Shown: positions 42,463 through 51,364 of the stretch, piece after piece
Layout: each line of letters opens with the position of its first letter
Numbering within the stretch: the first letter of the stretch is position 1
Origin: Sorangium aterium
GTDB taxonomy: Bacteria > Myxococcota_A > Polyangia > Polyangiales > Polyangiaceae
Direction: 5' to 3'
NCBI RefSeq assembly: GCF_028368935.1
Contig: NZ_JAQNDK010000004.1
Span: 310,001 to 374,000 of the forward strand
DNA: 64,000 nucleotides
The notes under the pieces: model-generated
Seen by the model: only the letters and a program-made list of their open reading frames with translations
The model's database searches: none
What the model was told of the DNA's origin: nothing
Made by a program: the position numbers and the translations under genes

Positions 42463-45096
42463 ATGCTCCTCAGGATGATCGGTGCGCTCGTCGATTTCAG
42501 CGGGCGCCGTCCCTGGCTCATCATCGCGCTCGCCCTCCTCTCCATGGCAGGGCTATGGGGGTACGCGTCGCGGCTCGAGCTGCGCACGGAGCTCCGGGAG
42601 CTCTTGCCGCGCGACAGCCCGGCGTTCCAGGCCTACGAGCGTCAGGCCCGGCGCGTGGACGGCGGAGCGCAGCTCATCGTCATCGCCGAGTCGCCGGATC
42701 GCGGCGCGAACGAGCGGTTCATCGACGCGCTCGCGGAGCAGCTGAACGAGCCCCTGCGGGAGCGCGCGGCCTGCGCCGCGGCGTGCGGCGACGACGCCTG
42801 CCGGGCGGCGTGCGGGCCGCCGGGGCTCATCCGGTACGTGGAGTCCGGCACGAAGGAGGTCCGCAGCTTCTTCGACGCGAACAAGTGGCTCTACGCGAGC
42901 GTCCGCGAGCTCGAGGCGGCGGACGAGGCGATCGAGCTGGAGCTCGCGCTGCGGAGCGGCCTCATCGAGGATCTGGAGGCTGGCGGGGCATCTGGGAGTG
43001 ACGCGGGCGCGGCGGCGGCGCCAGCGCCAGCGCCAGCGAAGAAGGGGCTGTCGCTCGACGAGACGTGGCAGGAGCTCCAGCGGCGCCTGAAGAAGATCGA
43101 CGAGTTCCCGAGCGGCTACTTCGCCACGCCCGACGGGCGCATGGTCGCGCTCCGGATCGTCTCGCGCAGCGCCGGGATGGGCGATCGCCGCGCGGCGGAG
43201 CTCTTCGACCAGGTGACCGCGCTCGTCTCGCGCCTCGATCCTGCGGCGTTCCACCCGGCCATGCAGGTCGGGTACGCGGGCGACATCCCGAACGCCATCG
43301 CCGAGCAGAAGTCGCTCGTGAGCGAGGCGGTGTGGGCCACCGTCATCGCGCTCGTGCTGATCGTCGGCGGCGTGATGATCTACTACCGCTCGCCCTGGTC
43401 GCTCGTGGTGATCATGCTCCCCACGGCCCTCGGCGCCAGCGCGGGGTACGCGTTCGCGACCCTGACCTACGGCTACGTCAACACGGTCGGCGCCTTCCTC
43501 GGGGCGATCATCGTCGGCAACGGGGTCAATTACCCGATCGTGCTCCTGTCGAGGTACCGCGACTTCCGCGCGCGCGGCATGCCCGCGGACGAGGCGCGGC
43601 GCGAGGCGGTCATCAACGCGTTCCGCGCCGAGCTCGTCGGCGCAAGCGTGGCGGCCATCGCCTACGGATCGCTCACGATCACGCACTTCCGCGGGTTCAG
43701 CCAGTTCGGCACGATCGGCTTCGTCGGGATGTTCATGGTGTGGGCGTCCATCGTGCCGCTCGTGCCCGCGACGCTCGTCGCGATCGAGCGCGTCCAGGCG
43801 AGGCTCCCGCGCTGGATGCGCGATCCGGCGCCGCGCGTCTCGGACGAGGGCACCTCCGGGCCCGGCGCGCGGGCGCTCTCGCGCGTGACGTCGCGGTGGC
43901 CGTTCGCGTTCCTCGCGGTCGCGCCGGTCATCGTCGCGCTCGCGGCGTGGAAGCTCCCCGCGTACATCCGGGACCCCTGGGAGTACAACTTCGCGCGCCT
44001 CGGCTCGAAGAGCTCGCGGGAGAAGGGCGCGGGGAGCTGGTCGCTCAAGGCGTCCGAGGTCTTCGGCGGGAAGATGAACGTCGCCGGCGCGATGATGCTC
44101 GCGGACACCCCCGAGCAGGTGCCGGCCATCAAGGCGCAGATCCTGGCGAACGACGCGAAGGATCCGCAGGGCCAGCTCGTGGCCGACGTCGCGACGATCG
44201 CCGACGCCCTCCCCGGCACGGCCGAGGAGCAGCAGCGGAAGATCGAGGTCCTGGAGCGCATCCGGGACCGGCTGACCCCGCGGGTGCTGAAGGCCCTGAG
44301 CCCCGAGGAGCGCGAGCGCGTCCTCGCCATGAAGCCGCCGGAGTCGCTGCGCGTCATCGGCCCCAAGGACCTGCCCGACCTCATCCGCCGCAGGTTCGAG
44401 GAGAACAACGGCGTCGTGGGGACGGTGTTCTACGTGAAGTACAAGAACAACGTCTCGTTCTCGAACGGCAGGAACCTCCTGCGGATGGCCGACACCACCG
44501 GCAACGTGGTCCTCCCTGACGGGACCCACGTCGTCACGGCGAGCAGGCCGACGGTCTTCGCCGAGATGATCCGGTCGATGGAGCGCGACGGCCCGCTGGC
44601 GACGGCGGCCTCGCTCCTCGCGGTCACGGCCGTCGTGGTGCTCGCGACGGGCAGCATCGCGGGCGCGCTCGCGGTCCTCCTGGCCCTCGTGCTCGGCGTG
44701 CTCGGGACGGCCACCGCGATGGCGATACACGACGTCAAGATCAACTTCCTGAACTTCATCGCGCTCCCGATCACGTTCGGCATCGGCTGCGAGTACCCCT
44801 TCAACGTCTTCGATCGCGCGCGGCTGCTCGGCGGCGACGTGTCGCTCGCGGTCAAGCGCTCGGCCGGCCCCGTGGCCCTCTGCAGCTACACGACCGTGCT
44901 GGGCTACGGGTCGCTCATCTTCGCCGACAACCAGGCGCTGAACTCGTTCGGCTGGGTCGCGGTCAGCGGCGAGATCGCGTGCGTGGCGTGCGCGCTCCTG
45001 TTCCTCCCGGCGCTGCTCCACGTGATGAACCGCTCTGCGCGGATGCGGCGCTCGTGGAAGGGCGGCCTCCTCCTGCGCGGGAGCAACCACTCGTGA
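42463..45096 (+). CDS. RND-superfamily exporter, HpnN/MMPL-like
   Basis: 877 residues, matching the length of HpnN-type (hopanoid-associated) RND transporters. Twelve membrane helices are arranged as 1+5 and 1+5: helix 1 (WLIIALALLSMAGLWGYA), a large periplasmic domain with an Ala/Pro linker (APAPAPAKK near 190), helices 2-6 (about 285-425, NTVGAFLGAIIVGNGVNYP), helix 7 near 480, a second periplasmic domain and helices 8-12 (about 705-860, FIALPITFGIGCEYPFNVFD). The paired GxGxxYP motifs replace the Asp-rich core of drug RND pumps, as in HpnN. Such proteins move lipids from the inner membrane outward. The stop overlaps the next glycosyltransferase start (GTGA), suggesting glycolipid export. 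Confidence 0.88.
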   Translation: MLLRMIGALVDFSGRRPWLIIALALLSMAGLWGYASRLELRTELRELLPRDSPAFQAYERQARRVDGGAQLIVIAESPDRGANERFIDALAEQLNEPLRERAACAAACGDDACRAACGPPGLIRYVESGTKEVRSFFDANKWLYASVRELEAADEAIELELALRSGLIEDLEAGGASGSDAGAAAAPAPAPAKKGLSLDETWQELQRRLKKIDEFPSGYFATPDGRMVALRIVSRSAGMGDRRAAELFDQVTALVSRLDPAAFHPAMQVGYAGDIPNAIAEQKSLVSEAVWATVIALVLIVGGVMIYYRSPWSLVVIMLPTALGASAGYAFATLTYGYVNTVGAFLGAIIVGNGVNYPIVLLSRYRDFRARGMPADEARREAVINAFRAELVGASVAAIAYGSLTITHFRGFSQFGTIGFVGMFMVWASIVPLVPATLVAIERVQARLPRWMRDPAPRVSDEGTSGPGARALSRVTSRWPFAFLAVAPVIVALAAWKLPAYIRDPWEYNFARLGSKSSREKGAGSWSLKASEVFGGKMNVAGAMMLADTPEQVPAIKAQILANDAKDPQGQLVADVATIADALPGTAEEQQRKIEVLERIRDRLTPRVLKALSPEERERVLAMKPPESLRVIGPKDLPDLIRRRFEENNGVVGTVFYVKYKNNVSFSNGRNLLRMADTTGNVVLPDGTHVVTASRPTVFAEMIRSMERDGPLATAASLLAVTAVVVLATGSIAGALAVLLALVLGVLGTATAMAIHDVKINFLNFIALPITFGIGCEYPFNVFDRARLLGGDVSLAVKRSAGPVALCSYTTVLGYGSLIFADNQALNSFGWVAVSGEIACVACALLFLPALLHVMNRSARMRRSWKGGLLLRGSNHS

Positions 45097-46271
45097 AGAT
45101 CCTCGACGTCGCGGAGTTCTTCTCGTCCCGCGGGGGCGGCGTGCGGTCGTACCTGGAGGAGCTCGTGCGCCAGGGGAGCCGGCGCGGCCACGAGATCGTC
45201 GTCGTGGCGCCTGGGCCGCGCGACGAGGTCGTGCCGCTCGAGCGGGGCCGCATCGTCCGGGTGGCCGGCCCGCCGATGCCGTACGACCCGACCTACCACG
45301 CGCTCCTCCGGCTCGGCGCGGCGCGGGCGATCATCCGCCGCGAGGCGCCGGACGTGGTCCAGGCGAGCGCGCCCTACACGGCCGCGCTCGTCGCGGCGAG
45401 CGCCCGCGAGGTCCCGCTCCGCACGTTCGTGTACCACTCGGATCAGATCAGCACCTACGCGGCGCCGCTGCTCGACCGGGTGCGCCCGCGCGCGGTCGCC
45501 CGGGCGCTCGAGGGCGCGCTGTTCGCCTGGCCGCGCGCGCTGTCGCGGCGGTTCGACGCGACGATCGCCCCCGGGACCTTCATCGCGGAGCAGCTCCGCA
45601 GCCACGGCTGCGAGCGCGTCCACCGCGTCACCTTCGGCGTGAAGCGCGGTGACTTCGGCCCCTCGCGCGCGGACGCGGCGCTGCGCCGCAGCCTGCTCGG
45701 CCGGTTTGCGGACGAGCCGTCGGCCGCGCTGCTGCTCGTCGCGTGCCGGCTCGCCGTCGAGAAGCGGGTCGCGCTCGTGATCGACGCGGCGCGGGAGCTC
45801 GCCGCGCGGCGCCCGGTCGCCCTCGCGGTGCTGGGCGACGGGCCCGAGCGGGCGCGTCTCGAGCGCCGCGCGGCCGCCTTGCCGCAGGTGACCTTCCTCG
45901 GCTTCGCCAAGGACCGCGCCACCTACGCGGCGCTGCACGCCAGCGCCGACGTCTTCGTCCACGGCGGCGCCGCAGAGACGTTCGGCTTCGTGCTGGGCGA
46001 GGCGCTGTGCTCGGGCCTGCCGCTCGTCGTCCCGGCCGCCGGCGCCGCGCTGGATTTCGCGCAGCCCGGCGCCGCCGAGGTGTACGCGCCGCGCGCCTCG
46101 CCCGGCGAGGTGGCCGCCGCGATCGAGCGGGTGCTCGCGCGCCCGCGGGAGGAGCGCGTCGCGGCTGCGCGGGCCGCCGGGGAGCGGCTGCCCACGAGCG
46201 ACGAGCACTTCGACGCGCTGTTCGCGCTCTACGCGGACCTGCTCGAGCGCGGGGTGCGCGGCGAGGGCTGA
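45093..46271 (+). CDS. GT4-family glycosyltransferase coupled to the RND exporter
   Basis: 392 residues from GTG 45093, inside the RND gene stop. N-terminal domain KILDVAEFFSSRGGGVRSYLEEL is typical of alpha-mannosyltransferase/PimB-like GT4 enzymes. Donor domain: LLLVACRLAVEKRVALVIDAA and AETFGFVLGEALCSGLPLV (Glu-x7-Glu), with VEKR for the usual KG/ER clamp. PimB-type enzymes mannosylate membrane lipids; the coupling with a lipid RND exporter supports a glycolipid product, though this is inference. Followed 5 bp later by a further glycosyltransferase, so at least three genes are co-translated. Confidence 0.88.
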   Translation: MKILDVAEFFSSRGGGVRSYLEELVRQGSRRGHEIVVVAPGPRDEVVPLERGRIVRVAGPPMPYDPTYHALLRLGAARAIIRREAPDVVQASAPYTAALVAASAREVPLRTFVYHSDQISTYAAPLLDRVRPRAVARALEGALFAWPRALSRRFDATIAPGTFIAEQLRSHGCERVHRVTFGVKRGDFGPSRADAALRRSLLGRFADEPSAALLLVACRLAVEKRVALVIDAARELAARRPVALAVLGDGPERARLERRAAALPQVTFLGFAKDRATYAALHASADVFVHGGAAETFGFVLGEALCSGLPLVVPAAGAALDFAQPGAAEVYAPRASPGEVAAAIERVLARPREERVAAARAAGERLPTSDEHFDALFALYADLLERGVRGEG

Positions 46272-46275
46272 CGTC

Positions 46276-47628
46276 GTGGACGCCCGCTTGCCCGCGAGAG
46301 GATCGAACGTGCACCCCTTCCTGCTGATCTCCCCCGCCTTCGCTCCCCAGACGAGCGTCGGCGCTTTCCGCTGGGTGAAGCTCGCGCGGCACCTGCCGCG
46401 CCACGGCTTCCGCCCCGCCGTCCTGACGGGGACCTTCCCCGAGGATCCGCGCGACGACGGGCTGCTCGCCGCGCTGCCGCCCGAGGTCGAGGTCTTCGAC
46501 GAGTACCTCGATCCGGCCGTCCTCGCCGTGGGCGCCGCGCTGCGCGCCCTCCGCGCGCGGGCGCCGCTGCCCGCGGGGCGCGCGGGGCCGCTCGTCGGGC
46601 TCCGCCCGTTCCAGGCGATCACCGACCGCTGGATCGCGCACGCCCCGCGCGGGGCGCGCGCGGCGGTGGCCCTGGCCCGCCGCACCGGCGCGCGGGCCAT
46701 CGTGGTGAGCGCCGGGCCGTACTCGGCCTGCCCTGTCGGCCTCCACGTGAAGCGGGCGCTCGGCGTGCCGCTCGTCCTCGACATGCGCGACCCCTACTCG
46801 CTGCACGAGACGGGGAACGGCCCGCCGTCCGGCCTGGCCGAGCGGGCCCGGCGCGCCATCGTCCCGCGCCTGGAGCGCCGCTGGCTCGAGGGCGCCGACC
46901 ACGTGATCTTCAACACGCGGGCCGCGCTCGAGGCCTACCGCGCGCGCTTCCCCGAGCTCACGTCGAAGTCCTCGTTCGTGCGCAACCATTTCGATCTCGC
47001 GCTGTACGCGCCAGCGCCGGCGCCCGAGCCGCCCCGCCGCTTCGTCGTGCTCCACCTCGGCACGATCCGCGAGGAGGCCTCCGCCGACCAGATAGGCGCC
47101 GCGCTGCGGCGGTTCATCGACCGCGAGCGGCTCGCGCCCGACGACGTCGTCCTCCGGCAGATCGGCCGGATGTCCGATCACGATCGCGCCTGCTTCGAGC
47201 GCATGGGGCTCACGCCGTACATCGAGGCGCTCCCCCCGGTCCCGCAGCGCGACGTGCTCGGCGAGCTCAGGCGGGCGCACGTCCTGCTCGCGATGCTCAG
47301 CCCCCACGTCGTGCTTCGCGTCTCGGCCAAGACCTACGACTACGCCGCGTCGGGGATGCCCGTCGTCAGCGTGACCGCGAACCGCGAGGTCGATGATCTG
47401 CTCTCGTACCGGAGCGACAACGCGCGCGTCGCGCCGGACGACGCGGACGGCATCGCCGCCGCGCTCGCGCGCCACCTCGCGCGCTTCCGGGAGACGGGCG
47501 CGCTTCCGGTCCCGGCGCCTCCGCCCGCCGAGCTGTCGTCCGAGGCGGCCGCGGCCAGCATCGCTGCGATCCTGGACCGCGTCATCGCCGACTCGCCCTC
47601 CGCCCATCGCGCCCGCCAGCCCCCGTGA
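46276..47628 (+). CDS. Glycosyltransferase, GT4-like
   Basis: 450 residues from GTG 46276; an alternative GTG at 46309 has a GAGAGGA site and would give HPFLLISPAFAPQTSVGAFR as N-terminus, which is closer to the family start. The N-domain has APQTSVGAFRWVKLARHLPRHG and LVLDMRDPYSL; the C-domain has FVVLHLGTIREEASADQIG and AKTYDYAASGMPVVSV. This matches WbuB/WbpH-like sugar transferases, which lack the classical Glu-x7-Glu loop. The acceptor is unknown. Last gene of the RND-glycosyltransferase set before the 126-bp gap to the GMP reductase gene. Confidence 0.8.
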   Translation: MDARLPARGSNVHPFLLISPAFAPQTSVGAFRWVKLARHLPRHGFRPAVLTGTFPEDPRDDGLLAALPPEVEVFDEYLDPAVLAVGAALRALRARAPLPAGRAGPLVGLRPFQAITDRWIAHAPRGARAAVALARRTGARAIVVSAGPYSACPVGLHVKRALGVPLVLDMRDPYSLHETGNGPPSGLAERARRAIVPRLERRWLEGADHVIFNTRAALEAYRARFPELTSKSSFVRNHFDLALYAPAPAPEPPRRFVVLHLGTIREEASADQIGAALRRFIDRERLAPDDVVLRQIGRMSDHDRACFERMGLTPYIEALPPVPQRDVLGELRRAHVLLAMLSPHVVLRVSAKTYDYAASGMPVVSVTANREVDDLLSYRSDNARVAPDDADGIAAALARHLARFRETGALPVPAPPPAELSSEAAAASIAAILDRVIADSPSAHRARQPP

Positions 47629-47754
47629 AAGCGGTCGGCCGGCGGGGAGGGCGCTCGTCGCGCGACCAGCGTCGACCGCGCCCTACCGTCAGGCACTAGA
47701 CTGGCGCGCGCCGCGCCGCCTTCGCGGCGCCATCCCCCTTCCTCGGAGCTGTGC

Positions 47755-49203
47755 ATGCGCTTTCTCCACCCCGAGCATGACGAGAGCCTGGAGCTCGCCC
47801 TCGAAGACGTGTTCCTGACCCCCGGCTACTTCGCCGGCGGCTCCCGCCTGGAGACCGACCTGCGCCCGGCGGACTTCCCTGGCGGCTCGCACCCGATCGT
47901 CTCGGCGAACATGAACGCGGTCACCGGCAAGCGGATGGCGGAGACGATGGCCCGCTTCGGCGGCCTCGGCGTGCTCCCGCAGGACATGGATCTCGACACG
48001 GTCGAGCGCATCGTCCGCCACATCAAGCGCGCCGACCCGCGCTACGACACGCCCCTCTCGGTCTCCCCGCGGGCGACGCTCCGCGACGTGCACGGCATCA
48101 TCCGCAAGCGATCGCACGACATGGTGGTCGTGGTCGACGACGAGCGGCGGCCGATCGGCATCGTCACCCACGCCGACCTGCGCGACCGGGACCAGTACAC
48201 GCCCGCGTCCGCGCTCATGTCGTCGCGCCTCATCACCATCCCGGTCGGCACGCCGAACCGGACGGCCTTCCTGCTGATGGAGGACGCCCGCGTGAAGGCG
48301 GTCCCCGTGCTCGACGGGGACGGGCGGCTCCACGGCGTGCTGACGCGCGACGACGCCGTGCGCCTCGAGCTGCTGAAGCCGACGCTCGACGGCGGCGGCG
48401 AGCTCATGGTCGCGGCGGCGATCGGGATCTCCGCGCAGGCGGCCCAGAGCGCCGCGCGCCTGGTCGAGATCGGCGTCTCCGCGATCGTGCTCGACACCGC
48501 GCACGGCCACCAGCGCCGGATGGTCGAGGCGATCCGCGCGGTGCGGAGCGCCGTCGGCGACGCCGTCCCGCTCGTGGCCGGCAACGTCTGCACGGCGGAG
48601 GGCACGCGGGATCTCATCGAGGCGGGCGCCGGCATCGTGAAGGTGAACGTCGGCCCCGGCGCGATGTGCACGACGCGCATGCAGACCGGCGCAGGCCGGC
48701 CGACGTTCTCCTCGGTGCTCGCGTGCGCCCGCGAGGCGCGCCGCCACGGCAAGCGCGTCTGGGCCGACGGCGGCGTCCGTCACCCGCGCGACGTGGCGCT
48801 CTACCTCGCCGCCGGCGCCTCGCGCGTCATGGTCGGGACGACGCTCGCCGGCACGTACGAGAGCCCGGGCGACGTCATGGAGGACCGCGACGGGCTGCTC
48901 TACAAGGAGAACTACGGCATGGCGAGCGCCCGCGCGGTCAGCGAGCGCACCGCCGAGCTCGACGCGTTCGAGCGCGCCAAGAAGGCCTTTTTCCGCGAGG
49001 GCATCTCGACGTCGCGGATCTACATCCACGAGGGGCGCGAGAGCGTCGGCGCCATCCTGATCGAGATGATCACCGGCGTGCAGTCGGCGTGCACCTACGC
49101 CGGCGCGGCGAACCTCGACGAACTCCACGACAAGGCCGTCATCGGGGTGCAGACGCTGGCGGGCTACGGCGAGGGCAAGCCGCACGGAATCGAACGGCGT
49201 TGA
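47755..49203 (+). CDS. guaB1: GuaB1-type GMP reductase (IMP dehydrogenase-related)
   Basis: 482 residues. TIM barrel of the IMPDH/GMPR family interrupted by two CBS domains (about 95-205, TPLSVSPRATLRDVHGI, PVGTPNRTAFLLMEDARVKAVPVLD). Catalytic loop GPGAMCTTRMQTGAGRP puts the nucleophile at Cys305; the barrel contains VLDTAHGHQRRM, VAGNVCTAEGTRDLIEAGA and WADGGVRHPRDVALYL. The loop sequence and length fit the GuaB1 branch, shown in actinobacteria to be an NADPH-dependent GMP reductase that returns GMP to IMP, rather than a dehydrogenase. CBS domains would allow adenine/guanine nucleotide control. ATG has a CGGAG site. Confidence 0.88.
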   Translation: MRFLHPEHDESLELALEDVFLTPGYFAGGSRLETDLRPADFPGGSHPIVSANMNAVTGKRMAETMARFGGLGVLPQDMDLDTVERIVRHIKRADPRYDTPLSVSPRATLRDVHGIIRKRSHDMVVVVDDERRPIGIVTHADLRDRDQYTPASALMSSRLITIPVGTPNRTAFLLMEDARVKAVPVLDGDGRLHGVLTRDDAVRLELLKPTLDGGGELMVAAAIGISAQAAQSAARLVEIGVSAIVLDTAHGHQRRMVEAIRAVRSAVGDAVPLVAGNVCTAEGTRDLIEAGAGIVKVNVGPGAMCTTRMQTGAGRPTFSSVLACAREARRHGKRVWADGGVRHPRDVALYLAAGASRVMVGTTLAGTYESPGDVMEDRDGLLYKENYGMASARAVSERTAELDAFERAKKAFFREGISTSRIYIHEGRESVGAILIEMITGVQSACTYAGAANLDELHDKAVIGVQTLAGYGEGKPHGIERR

Positions 49204-49288
49204 TCGAGCGGCGCGGGATGACGGAAAGGTGACGTGACTTCCACCTGGGCAGCGACGAACCTCCGGCTGCTTACCGTCGAGGTCCTCC

Positions 49289-49927
49289 ATGCCGAACGCA
49301 CCCGCTCCACGCTTTTTCGCCGCGCGCCGCGCCGTTCGCCGGTTCGTCGGCCGCACCTGGTTGTCCGTGTTCGGCTGGCGCGTGGACGGCATCACGGAGC
49401 TCCCGTCGAAGGCGGTGATCATCGCGGCGCCCCACACCTCGAACTGGGATTTCCCGTTCACGCTCGCGGTCAGCTACGTGCTCGACCTCGAGTTCTCCTG
49501 GCTCGGCAAGCACACCCTCTTCGAGCCGCCGTTCGGCTTCTTCTTCAAGTGGCTCGGCGGCGTCCCCGTCGACCGCCGCGACAGGAACAACCTCGTCGCG
49601 GCCGTGGTCGACGTGCTGAAGGAGCGCGACGAGCTCATCCTGGTCATCGCGCCCGAGGGCACGCGCTCGCGCACGAAGCGCTGGAAGACGGGCTTCTACT
49701 ACGTCGCGCTCGGCGCCGGCGTCCCGATCCTCCTCGGGTACCTCGACTTTCCCCGGAAGCGGGGCGGGATCCTCCACGTGTTCCACCCGACGGGCGACAT
49801 CGAGGCCGACATGGCGGCGATCCGCCATCACTACGATGGCATCGAAGGAAAGCACCCGGAGCGGATGAGCGAGATCACGCTCGGCGCCAGGGGGGCTCCG
49901 GCGAACGGGGTCGTGCAGCACCCCTGA
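49289..49927 (+). CDS. 1-acylglycerol-phosphate-type acyltransferase (PlsC-like)
   Basis: 212 residues. The acyltransferase motifs are HTSNWD (His49-x4-Asp54), FKWLGGVPVDRRDR, PEGTRS (about 122-127) and GVPILLGYLD, the order seen in PlsC/LPLAT enzymes. A single hydrophobic N-terminal segment would associate it with the inner membrane. These enzymes transfer an acyl chain from acyl-CoA or acyl-ACP to a lysophospholipid or a related lipid. With the HpnN-like exporter and glycosyltransferases nearby, a modified envelope lipid is a possible product. It converges on the STAS-like gene over a perfect 8-bp stem hairpin. Confidence 0.86.
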   Translation: MPNAPAPRFFAARRAVRRFVGRTWLSVFGWRVDGITELPSKAVIIAAPHTSNWDFPFTLAVSYVLDLEFSWLGKHTLFEPPFGFFFKWLGGVPVDRRDRNNLVAAVVDVLKERDELILVIAPEGTRSRTKRWKTGFYYVALGAGVPILLGYLDFPRKRGGILHVFHPTGDIEADMAAIRHHYDGIEGKHPERMSEITLGARGAPANGVVQHP

Positions 49928-49939
49928 GCTCGGGTTGAG

Positions 49940-49966
49940 GGCGCGCGATCCGCCTATCCGCGCGCC
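49940..49966. terminator. Hairpin between convergent genes
   Basis: GGCGCGCG (49940-49947), an 11-nt loop and CGCGCGCC (49959-49966) form a perfect stem, 13 bp past the acyltransferase stop and 13 bp before the STAS-like stop. No T-tract follows on either strand, so it could be a Rho-independent-like or pausing hairpin serving both genes. Confidence 0.5.
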
Positions 49967-49978
49967 AGGGGGCGCTCG

Positions 49979-50446
49979 TCAGCGCGGGGACGGCGCGCGG
50001 ACCGACGAGGCGGGCCCCGCCGTGATCCTCGTCGTCAGCACGCCAGCGAGCGCCCATTCGAACGCGGAGCGGTCGGTGTACACGTTGAAGCGGCCGCCCG
50101 TGGCGAGGTTGGCGACCGTGACGCCCATGGCGACGAGCCCCGGCCGCACGAGGATATGGACCTCCTTCAGCTTGCCGGGGTTCCGCAGGTGCCACGCCGT
50201 GAGCCTGGCCCGGACGTCGCTGTCATAGCCGGTGCCGAGCTCGAAATCGTCGAACACGACCGGGTGCACGCCCGCCTCGACGAGGGTCTCCAGGTGCCTG
50301 ATCGCCGGCTCGATGAGATCGAGCGACGCGTACCCCTCGAGGCGCCTCGTCACGACGTCGGATGCGGGCGTTCGAATATCGAGGACTCCGCGCCCGGTCG
50401 ACCAGCGGTCGCCCCGCGCTCCGAGCCGTGTGTGTGCCAAATCCAT
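49979..50446 (-). CDS. STAS/SpoIIAA-like protein of unknown function
   Basis: 155 residues. The pattern GVLDIRTPASDVVTRRL (strand, loop), then SLDLIEPAIRHLETLVEAG (helix), HPVVFDDFELGTGYDSDVR (strand plus loop with Asp/Glu), KEVHILVRPGLVAMGV and FNVYTDRSAFEWALAG follows the alternating strand/helix order of SpoIIAA/STAS-like proteins found in myxobacteria. No phosphorylatable Ser in the classical DSxG position is seen, so it is not a standard anti-anti-sigma factor. The ATG has only a weak ribosome site; a palindrome, AGACT-TT-AGTCT, lies 10 bp upstream. Confidence 0.55.
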   Translation of the reverse strand: MDLAHTRLGARGDRWSTGRGVLDIRTPASDVVTRRLEGYASLDLIEPAIRHLETLVEAGVHPVVFDDFELGTGYDSDVRARLTAWHLRNPGKLKEVHILVRPGLVAMGVTVANLATGGRFNVYTDRSAFEWALAGVLTTRITAGPASSVRAPSPR

Positions 50447-50761
50447 CTCGATTTCGAGACTTTAGTCTATGGGCGGCGCTCCGCCATGCGATCCGTCCGA
50501 TCCGCGCCCTTCCCCGACGCTGGGGGTCTGGACTGCGCTCGCGGACGGCGCCTCGCCGGCCGGGCGCGCGAGGCGGCGGGGCGCGCGAGGCGGGGGCGTG
50601 TCGAGCACGTCCGGCGGGCCAGGCCGCCTCCTGCTGCGTCGAGCGCCGTCGGCGTGGCCGAAAGCGGCTATGATGCCGCGGCTGTTTCGGCCGCCGGCCG
50701 GTGCTGGCGGTTCGCGAGGCGTCTTCGCCCGCAGCAGAGGGACGAAGGAGGAGCTACCGAG
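50447..50761. other. 315-bp divergent intergenic region with a palindrome near the left edge
   Basis: It separates the STAS-like gene from the small lipoprotein gene. AGACT-TT-AGTCT (50457-50468) is a perfect inverted repeat close to the STAS-like start and could cover its promoter or ribosome site. The right end carries the AAGGAGGAG ribosome site of the lipoprotein gene. The GC-rich middle has no recognised element. Confidence 0.4.
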
Positions 50762-51196
50762 ATGAGAGGACATGTTTCCAGGGTGCTGCGGCTCGCTGTC
50801 GTGGCGTTTGCGTGCGCGCTGATGGCGGGCTGCGGCGGCCCGCTGCGCTACACGCCGCAGGGCATCGGGAAGGCGCCGGGCGCGGACGCCGTGATCATCG
50901 CCGACGTCAACTTCGACGCGGCCATGACCCGCCTCGACATCAACGCGAAGGACCTCCCGCCGCCCGATCGCCTCGACTCGAGCAGCACCGCCTACGTCGT
51001 CTGGGCGCGCCCGGACAGCGACTCGCCCTGGCAGCGGATCGGCGCGCTCAACTTCGACCCCGATACCCGCACCGGCAAGCTCAAGGACGTGAGCGTGCCG
51101 CTCACCCGGTTCGAGCTCGTCATCAGCCTCGAGAAGACCGCCAATCCCGAGTCGCCGTCCTCGGAGCTCATCTTCAAGCAGGACGTCGAGTACTGA
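50762..51196 (+). CDS. Small lipoprotein of unknown function
   Basis: 144 residues from ATG 50762, with AAGGAGGAG just upstream. Leader RLAVVAFACALMAGC gives a lipidated Cys near residue 21. The mature part has a compact alternating pattern (DAVIIADVNFDAAMTRLDI, TAYVVWARPDSDSPWQRIG, RFELVISLEKTANPES), suggesting a beta-sandwich of the kind found in small envelope lipoproteins. No family recognised. It precedes a glycosyltransferase by 168 bp. Confidence 0.65.
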   Translation: MRGHVSRVLRLAVVAFACALMAGCGGPLRYTPQGIGKAPGADAVIIADVNFDAAMTRLDINAKDLPPPDRLDSSSTAYVVWARPDSDSPWQRIGALNFDPDTRTGKLKDVSVPLTRFELVISLEKTANPESPSSELIFKQDVEY

Positions 51197-51364
51197 CGAG
51201 ACGGCGTTCGCCGCCGGGGGTGCATCTTCGCAGCGCTGCTCGAAGCGCTCCCGGCGTGCGCGTCGCAGCCGTCCGGCGCGACCCGCGGCGCCGGCGGCAT
51301 CACCGTGCCGTCCGCCGCGCATCGCGTGAATGCCCGCGAGCGCCGGTGCATCGAAGCGCGGGTA

